Below, in pieces: positions 57,896-64,000 of a stretch of 64,000 nucleotides of DNA (the stretch's first letter is position 1; the number at the start of each line of letters is the position of its first letter). The stretch is from Xanthomonas nasturtii (GTDB lineage Bacteria; Pseudomonadota; Gammaproteobacteria; Xanthomonadales; Xanthomonadaceae): NCBI RefSeq assembly GCF_001660815.1, contig NZ_LYMI01000009.1, positions 80,058 to 144,057 on the forward strand, given 5' to 3'. The translations under genes were made by a program, and so were the position numbers. A model generated the notes under the pieces. It searched no databases. It saw nothing but the letters and a program-made list of their open reading frames with translations, and was not told where the DNA came from.

Positions 57896-58624
57896 TTACA
57901 ACTGACCTTTTAGCGCACGGTAATCGCGTGGCGTCATACCGACGGTAGCCTTGAACTGGCGCGCAAAGGCGCTCTGGTCGGCAAAGCCGCAGCGTTGCCC
58001 GATGCTGGCGATGCTTTCGTCGCCGTACAGCAGCCGCATCGCCGATTCGATGCGCAGCTTGGTCAGTAGCTGCTGCGGGGTGACCTGGAAGACGCGGCGG
58101 AAGTGCCGCTCCAGCTGCGCCACCGACAGCCCGGCCAGATCGGCCAGGGCCTGCACGCGCAGGTTGTCGCCGAAGTTGGCCTGCATGTGTTCCATCACCT
58201 GGCTCAAGCGCTCGTAAGCGGAGTGACGGCTGTCGGGCTGGCCGAGATCGCGCGAGATGCCGACCACGCCGATGACCTCGTTGGCCTCGCACAGCGGGCG
58301 TTTGAAGGTCAGGCACCAGCCGGGCAGGCGGTTGGGATACAGATGCACTTCGAGCTGGTTGTCGATGAGCTCGCCACACAGCACGCGGCGGTCCTGCATC
58401 ATGTAACTGCCGCCCAGCGGCAAGGGGAAGACTTCCAGTGGCGAGCGGCCGATGATCTCGCTGCGCAGCTTGCGTCCAAGCCGGCGCACCAGGGTCAGGT
58501 TGCAGTGGGTGTAGCGGCCCTCGCTGTCCTTGATGAAGAACACCACATCCGGCAGTGCATCGAACAGCGTCTGCATTTCCAGCGCGGGAAGGTTGAGGTC
58601 CATCGGGGTCATGGTAGCGGTCAC
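57896..58624 (-). CDS. PAS/AraC-type regulator of hydroxyproline catabolism
   Basis: 242 residues: a PAS-like sensor (residues ~16-130; VVFFIKDSEGRYTHCNLTLVRRLG) followed by an AraC/XylS helix-turn-helix pair (residues ~150-240; LADLAGLSVAQLERHFRRVF, CGFADQSAFARQFKATVGMTPRDYR). It is divergent from the hydroxyproline operon, with 148 nt between. A palindrome just upstream of its own start (58633-58652) is a likely operator. Alternative starts are ATG 58612 or 58603. Confidence 0.87.
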   Translation of the reverse strand: MTATMTPMDLNLPALEMQTLFDALPDVVFFIKDSEGRYTHCNLTLVRRLGRKLRSEIIGRSPLEVFPLPLGGSYMMQDRRVLCGELIDNQLEVHLYPNRLPGWCLTFKRPLCEANEVIGVVGISRDLGQPDSRHSAYERLSQVMEHMQANFGDNLRVQALADLAGLSVAQLERHFRRVFQVTPQQLLTKLRIESAMRLLYGDESIASIGQRCGFADQSAFARQFKATVGMTPRDYRALKGQL

Positions 58625-58632
58625 GATTTGAC

Positions 58633-58652
58633 GGTTGCACGAAGGTGCAACC
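58633..58652. promoter_or_regulatory. Palindromic operator candidate, GGTTGCAC-N4-GTGCAACC
   Basis: A perfect 8-bp inverted repeat with a 4-nt spacer lies 8 nt upstream of the AraC-type gene. The half-site TTGCAC recurs at 58730-58735, closer to the epimerase gene. Binding by the adjacent regulator is inferred. Confidence 0.5.
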
Positions 58653-58772
58653 CAGCAATGATCCTAGCGCAAACGCGCGGCTGTGCATCGGGTTGTCGAT
58701 TGTGCAGATTTCCGCATTTTCACTTCGCATTGCACGCTAGTCGTGCGCGGGCCGGCAGTGGGAGCATGAGCC

Positions 58773-59711
58773 ATGCACACCATCGACGTCATCGACTCCC
58801 ACACGGCCGGCGAACCTACCCGCGTGGTCCTCTCCGGCTTTCCCGATCTGGGCGATGGCGACCTGGCGCAGTGCCGCGAACGCTTCGGCCGCGAGTTCGA
58901 CCACTGGCGCAGCGCCATCGCCTGCGAGCCGCGTGGGTCGGACACCATGGTGGGCGCGTTGTTGCTGCCGCCGCGCGACCCGAGCGCCTGCACCGGGGTG
59001 ATCTTTTTCAACAACGTGGGCTACCTGGGCATGTGCGGGCACGGCACGATTGGTGTGGTGCGCACGCTGGCCGAACTGGGGCGCATTGCGCCGGGCCAGC
59101 ACCGCATCGAGACGCCGGTGGGTACGGTGGGGGTAGAGCTGGCCGACGATGGCACGGTGTGGGTAGACAACGTGGAAAGTTATCGTGCGGCCACCGATGT
59201 GGTGGTGGACGTGCCGGGGTATGGCACGGTGCGCGGCGATGTGGCCTGGGGCGGCAACTGGTTTTTCATCACCGAGCAGGCGCCGTGTGTGCTGGACCTG
59301 GCGCATCAGCGCGAGCTGACCGGCTACACCGAAGCGATCCGGCTGGCCCTGCAAGCGGCCGGGATCACGGGCGAGGGCGGTGGCGAGATCGACCATATCG
59401 AAGTCAACGGCGCCGCGCCCGACGGCAGCGGCGTGGCACGCAATTTCGTGCTGTGCCCGGGCTTGGCCTACGACCGCTCGCCGTGCGGTACCGGCACCAG
59501 CGCCAAGCTGGCGTGCCTGGCCGCCGACGGCAAGCTGGCCGAGGGCGAGCGCTGGGTGCAGCAAGGCATCCTGGGTAGTGCGTTCGAAGGCAGTTATCGT
59601 CTGAGCGGGCGCGGTATTGCGCCGCGCATCAGCGGGCAGGCGTACATCACTGCGCGCGCGCAATTGCTGATCGACCCGGCCGACCCGTTCGCCTGGGGCA
59701 TCGTGGCCTGA
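58773..59711 (+). CDS. lhpA: 4-hydroxyproline 2-epimerase
   Basis: Converts trans-4-hydroxy-L-proline to cis-4-hydroxy-D-proline. 312 residues of the proline racemase family. The two catalytic cysteines are in MCGHGTIG and [10 protein letters not shown]; both are present, so it is an epimerase rather than a dehydratase variant (which would have Thr or Ser). The stop overlaps the start of the next gene (TGATG). First gene of the lhp operon. Confidence 0.93.
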   Translation: MHTIDVIDSHTAGEPTRVVLSGFPDLGDGDLAQCRERFGREFDHWRSAIACEPRGSDTMVGALLLPPRDPSACTGVIFFNNVGYLGMCGHGTIGVVRTLAELGRIAPGQHRIETPVGTVGVELADDGTVWVDNVESYRAATDVVVDVPGYGTVRGDVAWGGNWFFITEQAPCVLDLAHQRELTGYTEAIRLALQAAGITGEGGGEIDHIEVNGAAPDGSGVARNFVLCPGLAYDRSPCGTGTSAKLACLAADGKLAEGERWVQQGILGSAFEGSYRLSGRGIAPRISGQAYITARAQLLIDPADPFAWGIVA

Positions 59712-61009
59712 TGGCGGCCGTGCGGCCCGCGCCGGTGGTTGCGTCGGCCGTGGCGTCGGCCGATCTGTTGCCTGATCCCATCCCCGGCACGTCTGCTGCG
59801 CTGCCCGCGTCGCCATCGCCCGCGATGACCTCTGCGCCTGTGCCGGGTTCCGTTGCCGGATCCGAATCCGGCTCTGCACCGCCTGCCGCTTCCACGCAGC
59901 GCAGTTACGACCTGATCGTGGTCGGTGCCGGCATCGTGGGCGCCGCCTGCGCCGAGGCTGCAGCGGGCGAGGGGCTGCGGGTGGCGATCGTCGAACCGGG
60001 ACCGATCGGCGGCGGCTCCACCGCAGCGGCAATGGGGCACCTGGTGGCGATGGACGACGATCCGGCCGAGCTGGCGTTGTCGGCGTATTCGCTGCGCCTG
60101 TGGGAGCGCTTCGCCACGCTGAGCGAAGCCGAATTCAGCCGTTGCGGCACGCTGTGGGTGGCCCGCGATGCGCGCGAACTGGCGGCGGTGCCGGCCAAGA
60201 TCACGCGCCTGGCCGCTGCCGACCTGCAGGCAGAAGCGATCGATGCGGCGCAGTTGTATGCGCTGGAGCCGCAGCTGGTGCCAGGCCTGGCAGGCGGCAT
60301 GCGCGTGCCCGCTGAAGCGGTGGTGTATCCGCCGCGGGTGGCACGGCATCTGGTGAGCCTGGCCTGCAAGGCCGGCGCGCAGGTGTTTGCCGGCCGCCGC
60401 GTTGCGCAGTTGGAGGAGCATGCAGTGCGTCTGGACGATGGCCAGATGCTTTCCGGGCCGGTGCTGGTGGCCAGCGGTGTGGCCTTGCCGCAGTTGCTGC
60501 CCGAGCTGGCGTTGCGCCCGCGCAAGGGCCACCTGGTGATCACCGACCGCCACCCGGGGTTGATCCGGCATCAGCTGCTGGAGCTCGGTTATGCGGATTC
60601 GGCGCACGGCGCCGACGACACCAGCGTGGCCTTCAATGTGCAGCCGCGGCCGACCGGCCAGATATTGATCGGCTCCTCGCGCCAGTTCGGCGAGCACGAT
60701 CGCGCGTTGTCGATGCCGGTGCTGCAGCAGATGTTGCAGCGCGCCTTTGCCTATCTGCCGGTGCTGCGCGAGTTGCAGGCAATTCGCGTATGGACCGGGT
60801 TGCGTCCGGCCACGCCGGACGGGCGGCCGTATCTTGGGCCGGTGCCCGGCCGCCGCGATGTGTGGGTGGCTGCCGGTCACGAGGGGCTGGGCGTCACCAC
60901 GGCGCTGGGGAGCGCACGGGTGATCGTGGACAGCCTGCTCGGGCGCACGCCGGCCATCGACCCGGCGCCGTACGCACCGGCGCGTGCCGTGCAGGGCGCG
61001 GCCGTATGA
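59711..61009 (+). CDS. D-hydroxyproline dehydrogenase, FAD (DAO-type) subunit
   Basis: 432 residues. The FAD-dependent D-amino acid oxidase fold begins at residue ~67 (DLIVVGAGIVGAACAEAA, GXGXXG dinucleotide motif) and ends with WTGLRPATPDGRPYLGPVP. It oxidises cis-4-hydroxy-D-proline to delta1-pyrroline-4-hydroxy-2-carboxylate, together with the next two products. About 63 N-terminal residues are Ala/Pro/Ser-rich and have no match to the family, so the true start may be internal (e.g. ATG 59825). The gene overlaps the next by ATGA. Confidence 0.87.
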   Translation: MAAVRPAPVVASAVASADLLPDPIPGTSAALPASPSPAMTSAPVPGSVAGSESGSAPPAASTQRSYDLIVVGAGIVGAACAEAAAGEGLRVAIVEPGPIGGGSTAAAMGHLVAMDDDPAELALSAYSLRLWERFATLSEAEFSRCGTLWVARDARELAAVPAKITRLAAADLQAEAIDAAQLYALEPQLVPGLAGGMRVPAEAVVYPPRVARHLVSLACKAGAQVFAGRRVAQLEEHAVRLDDGQMLSGPVLVASGVALPQLLPELALRPRKGHLVITDRHPGLIRHQLLELGYADSAHGADDTSVAFNVQPRPTGQILIGSSRQFGEHDRALSMPVLQQMLQRAFAYLPVLRELQAIRVWTGLRPATPDGRPYLGPVPGRRDVWVAAGHEGLGVTTALGSARVIVDSLLGRTPAIDPAPYAPARAVQGAAV

Positions 61010-61251
61010 GCGCGACAGTGCGGCTGCACGTGGATGCGCAGCTGGTCGAGGTGCCGGCCGGTGCCAGCGTGGCGGCCGCGGTGGCGCAGGCCACGCTGCA
61101 GTTCCGGCAATCGAGCAGCGGGCAACCGCGCGCGCCGTTATGCGGCATGGGCGTGTGTTTCGAATGCCGCGTGCGGATCGATGGCATCGGCCAGCAACGC
61201 GCGTGTCTGGTGGACGCACGCGATGGCATGCAGGTGCGCAGCGATGGCTGA
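61006..61251 (+). CDS. D-hydroxyproline dehydrogenase, small [2Fe-2S] subunit
   Basis: 81-residue ferredoxin-like protein, with cluster ligands in CGMGVCFECRVRIDG and a later C in QRACLVDA (C-x4-C-x2-C...C). It transfers electrons between the two flavin subunits. It starts in ATGA overlap with the DAO-type gene and overlaps the next gene by 8 nt. Confidence 0.9.
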   Translation: MSATVRLHVDAQLVEVPAGASVAAAVAQATLQFRQSSSGQPRAPLCGMGVCFECRVRIDGIGQQRACLVDARDGMQVRSDG

Positions 61252-62557
61252 GCGCGTGCTGCATTTCGATGTGTTGGTGATCGGCGCCGGCCCGGCCGGG
61301 TTGGCCGCAGCGCAGGCGGCGGCCAGTCACGGTGTGCGCGTGGGCATGGTGGACATGCAGCCGCGTGCGGGTGGGCAGGTGTGGCGCAGCGATGTGCAGC
61401 ACGGTGCGCCGGCCGCTGCGCGCGCGCTGCTGCAACAGGTGCAGGGCGATGCGGCGATCACGCTGCTGACGCGCACGCAGGTTCTGCTGGCGCAACCGGG
61501 CTGGTTGTTGGCCGATGGCCCGGATGGCACGCTGCAACTGCATTACGCCGCCCTGGTGCTGGCCACCGGTGCGCGCGAATTGCTGCTGCCGTTTCCGGGC
61601 TGGACCTTGCCCGGCGTGACCGGTGCCGGCGCCGCCCAGGCGCTGGCCAAACAGGGCTGGCCGCTGGCCGGCAAGCGCGTGCTGGTGGCCGGCAGTGGCC
61701 CGTTGTTGCTGGCCAGTGCGGCCACCTTGCAACGGCATGGCGCGCAGGTGCTGGGCATCCACGAACAGGCTTCGGCAGCGGCGCTGCGCCAGTTCGCGCT
61801 GCAGTTGTGGCGCTGGCCGGGCAAGGCCGCGCAGGCTGCCGCGTTGCGCCTGCAGCTGCACGCAGTGGCGTATCGCGCCGGCAGCGTCGTGAACGCCGCA
61901 GATGGCGATACGCAGCTACGCGAAGTCGAGCTTGAAGGGCCCGGCGGCCGCACGCGCATTGCGTGCGATCAATTGGCGGTGGGCTACGGCCTGGTGCCCA
62001 ATACCGAGCTGGCGCAATTGCTGGGCTGCCAGCTGCAGGCGTATGGGGCGCACCAACAGGTGCAGGTGGATGCGCTGCTGCGCACCAGCGTCACCCAGAT
62101 CTTTGCCGCCGGCGAAGCCTGCGGCATCGGCGGGCGCGATTGCGCCTTGATTGAAGGCGCGATGGCCGGGCACATGGCCGCCGATGCGCCGGAGGGCGCG
62201 TTGCGCCTGCAACCACGGCGGCGCGCAGCGCGTGCATTTGCCGATCTGTTGCAGCAGCAGTTCGCGCTGGACCCGCGCATCCGCGCGCTGGCGCAACCAG
62301 ACACGCTGATCTGCCGTTGCGAAGACGTGCCGCTGGGTGCGTTGGACAACTTCACCGATGCACGCGACGCCAAGCTGGCCTCGCGCTGCGGCATGGGCGC
62401 CTGCCAGGGCCGCGTCTGCGGCACCGCGCTGGCCGAACTGGGCCGTTGCCCGCCCGAGCTTTCCACCGACGCCGGCCGCCGGCCGCCGTTGTTCCCGGTC
62501 CGCCTCGCGGCGCTGGCCGACTCGTTCACTTCCGACTCGCAAGGGAATCACCCATGA
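61244..62557 (+). CDS. D-hydroxyproline dehydrogenase, FAD/NAD(P) subunit
   Basis: 437 residues with an N-terminal Rossmann FAD motif (VLVIGAGPAGLAAAQAAASHG) and a second dinucleotide fold (RVLVAGSGPLLLASAA). A C-terminal BFD-like [2Fe-2S] domain carries CRCEDV and CGMGACQGRVCG. The layout matches the alpha subunit of bacterial D-hydroxyproline dehydrogenase and opine oxidase. It couples to the following DapA-like gene by ATGA. Confidence 0.9.
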   Translation: MAERVLHFDVLVIGAGPAGLAAAQAAASHGVRVGMVDMQPRAGGQVWRSDVQHGAPAAARALLQQVQGDAAITLLTRTQVLLAQPGWLLADGPDGTLQLHYAALVLATGARELLLPFPGWTLPGVTGAGAAQALAKQGWPLAGKRVLVAGSGPLLLASAATLQRHGAQVLGIHEQASAAALRQFALQLWRWPGKAAQAAALRLQLHAVAYRAGSVVNAADGDTQLREVELEGPGGRTRIACDQLAVGYGLVPNTELAQLLGCQLQAYGAHQQVQVDALLRTSVTQIFAAGEACGIGGRDCALIEGAMAGHMAADAPEGALRLQPRRRAARAFADLLQQQFALDPRIRALAQPDTLICRCEDVPLGALDNFTDARDAKLASRCGMGACQGRVCGTALAELGRCPPELSTDAGRRPPLFPVRLAALADSFTSDSQGNHP

Positions 62558-63462
62558 GCATTGCTGCGTTCTGGCACGGCGTGTTGCCGGCCATCACCAC
62601 CCCGTTCACCGCCAATGGCGATATCGACCACGACTTTCTCGGCAAGCATGCCAACCAGCTGGTGGATGCCGGTTGCACCGCGATCGTGCCGCTGGGTTCG
62701 TTGGGCGAGGCCGCGACCTTGAGCGTGGACGACAAGCTGGCGATCCTGCGCACACTGGTCACCGCCTTGAACGGCCGCGTGCCGGTGGTGCCGGGCATCG
62801 CCAGCCTGGCAACCGGCGAAGCGGTGGCGCTGGCCAAGGCGGCCAAGGAGATCGGCTGCGGCGGCCTGATGGTGCTGCCGCCGTACGTGTACTCCACCGA
62901 CTGGCGCGAGATGGGCGCACATGTGCGCGCGGTGATCGGCGCAACCGACCTGCCGGTGATCCTGTACAACAACCCGGTCGCCTACAAGACCGATTTCGGC
63001 CCGGCGCAGATTGCCGAGCTGGCCGCCGAATTCCCCAACCTGCAGGCAGTGAAGGAGTCCTCCGGCGACGTGCGCCGCTTCGCCGCGCTGCAGGAGCTGC
63101 TGGGCGATCGTCTGGCGCTGCTGGTGGGCATGGACGATGCCATCGTCGAAGGCGTGAGCATGGGCGCCAAGGGCTGGATCGCCGGCCTGGTCAATGCGTA
63201 TCCGAAAGAATCGGTGCGCCTGTTCGAGCTCGCCCGCGACGGCGGTTACCCGGCGGCAAAGGAGTTGTACCACTGGTTCCTGCCGCTGCTGCGCCTGGAC
63301 ACCGTGCCCACCTTCGTGCAGCTGATCAAGCTGGTGCAGGCAAAGGTGGGCATGGGCAGCGAGCAGGTACGTGCGCCGCGGCTGGTGGTGGCCGGCGCCG
63401 AACGCGATGCCGCGTTGAAGGTGATCGAGCATGCCATTGCCACGGCGCCGAAGAACAGCTAG
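62554..63462 (+). CDS. lhpC: delta1-pyrroline-4-hydroxy-2-carboxylate deaminase (DapA-like)
   Basis: 302-residue class I aldolase-fold enzyme that converts the dehydrogenase product to alpha-ketoglutaric semialdehyde. The Schiff-base Lys is in AVKESSGDVRR and the proton-relay Tyr in VILYNNPVAYKTD; LGSLGEAATLSVDDK is the GxxGE motif. The genomic context distinguishes it from dihydrodipicolinate synthase. The next gene supplies the following dehydrogenase. Confidence 0.9.
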   Translation: MSIAAFWHGVLPAITTPFTANGDIDHDFLGKHANQLVDAGCTAIVPLGSLGEAATLSVDDKLAILRTLVTALNGRVPVVPGIASLATGEAVALAKAAKEIGCGGLMVLPPYVYSTDWREMGAHVRAVIGATDLPVILYNNPVAYKTDFGPAQIAELAAEFPNLQAVKESSGDVRRFAALQELLGDRLALLVGMDDAIVEGVSMGAKGWIAGLVNAYPKESVRLFELARDGGYPAAKELYHWFLPLLRLDTVPTFVQLIKLVQAKVGMGSEQVRAPRLVVAGAERDAALKVIEHAIATAPKNS

Positions 63463-63793
63463 CAACACGACCGCGCGGCCGCCAGGCGGGCGTGGTCGTT
63501 GCTCGGAATCGGCATGTACCACTCGTACACTCCGGCTCTGAACGCGCCGCCCGCACCCATCCGACGACCGCTCGCTACGTCTTGTTAGACGCTCTCAGTT
63601 TTCCTGATGGTGCACTGCCATCGCACGCTGCGCCTGCAAGTACGCACAGCGTGCGGCGCATGCGGATTCTCCCCACGCGCCGTGCCTGCGCATGCGGCAT
63701 GCAGTGCTGCATCCTCATCGCTTAATCGCTTTTCTGGTCGGCCGCCGGCGCACAGTGCGCAGGCCCTGCATTCCTGTTATCGAAGGTGCCGCA
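63463..63793. other. Spacer in the hydroxyproline locus
   Basis: 331 nt without a gene. It includes the hairpin element at 63507-63537 and weak GC hairpins (e.g. CGTCT-TGTT-AGACG near 63577-63590). A promoter for the aldehyde dehydrogenase gene is likely but not identified. Confidence 0.4.
63507..63537. repeat. 31-nt hairpin element, copy 2
   Basis: AATCGG-CA-TGTAC-CACTC-GTACA-CT-CCGGCT, the reverse-oriented partner of 54326-54356. The stem ends are slightly diverged. Confidence 0.7.
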
Positions 63794-64000
63794 ATGAACG
63801 ACACGAACCACTCCATTCCCACGACCGCCGCCGAGGTGCTGCTGGCAGGCCAATGGCAACCCAGCCGCAATGCGGCCGGCAGCTTCCGCGCTGCCGACCC
63901 GAACACCGGCGAGCCGATCGGTCCGCAGTTTCCGATCAGTGGCGCGGACGATGTGGAAGCCGCCGTCGCCGCCGCGCAGGCGGTGGCAGCGGAACTGGCG
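63794..64000 (+). CDS. Aldehyde dehydrogenase (alpha-ketoglutaric semialdehyde DH), N-terminal part
   Basis: The visible 69 codons (MNDTNHSIPTTAAEVLLAGQ, then FRAADPNTGEPIGP) match the N-terminus of the aldehyde dehydrogenase superfamily. In this locus it should oxidise alpha-ketoglutaric semialdehyde to alpha-ketoglutarate, finishing hydroxyproline degradation. The gene continues past the window end. The assignment of substrate is from context. Confidence 0.8.
   Translation, partial: MNDTNHSIPTTAAEVLLAGQWQPSRNAAGSFRAADPNTGEPIGPQFPISGADDVEAAVAAAQAVAAELA

Noticed and set aside
59594..61861. 755-residue minus-strand frame across the hydroxyproline genes
   Set aside because: It is antisense to well-supported catabolic genes; Gln/Arg/His-rich composition is typical of a GC-rich shadow.

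Overview
The window is a GC-rich chromosomal segment of a Xanthomonas species. The diagnostic feature is a complete xanthan (gum) exopolysaccharide cluster, gumB to gumP, preceded by ihfA, a MerR-type gene and tRNA-Pro. A LOV histidine kinase and a maltose TonB-receptor locus of the Xanthomonas type also fit. The species cannot be fixed from sequence reading alone.

Layout. (1) 1-239: 3' end of an IS5-type transposase. (2) 512-12527: maltose/maltodextrin utilisation locus with a TonB-dependent receptor, a GH97 alpha-glucosidase, a six-hairpin glycosidase, an MFS sugar transporter, a GH13 amylase/CGTase-like enzyme and a LacI-type regulator. A shared 17-nt operator-like site (TGAATACGTATGCAGTG) lies upstream of the receptor and between the two divergent glycosidase genes. 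(3) 12847-20607: translation block thrS-infC-rpmI-rplT-pheS-pheT-ihfA-merR, with infC beginning at a non-AUG (ATC) codon. tRNA-Pro(GGG) and a strong terminator follow. (4) 21212-36858: gumB-gumN, mostly translationally coupled. gumG carries a frameshift near 28185. (5) 37035-42850: gumO, gumP and four further overlapping genes (SDR, GT2, unknown, GT1), which together look like a lipid or ketide glycosylation pathway. (6) 42885-57690: housekeeping and accessory genes: dxs, an HNH protein, an acyl-CoA dehydrogenase, a lipoprotein, a lipocalin, tRNA-Phe, a methyltransferase, a LOV-histidine kinase-receiver photoreceptor, yggX-mutY and ftsY. (7) 57896-64000: trans-4-hydroxy-L-proline catabolism: AraC-type regulator, 4-hydroxyproline 2-epimerase, three D-hydroxyproline dehydrogenase subunits, the DapA-like deaminase, and the start of an aldehyde dehydrogenase.

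Working together. The gum genes cover priming (GumD), sugar addition (GumM, H, K, I), decoration (GumF, G, L), flipping (GumJ), polymerisation (GumE) and export (GumB, C). The maltose locus combines outer-membrane uptake, hydrolysis and inner-membrane transport. The hydroxyproline genes convert trans-4-hydroxy-L-proline towards alpha-ketoglutarate.

Spacers are rich in short dispersed repeats: heptad GGGAATC arrays, REP-like hairpins, a 99-nt duplicated element and a 31-nt hairpin element present twice. The least explained parts are the gumO-to-GT1 operon, the gumG frameshift and the decayed 24-nt repeat array after the TonB receptor.
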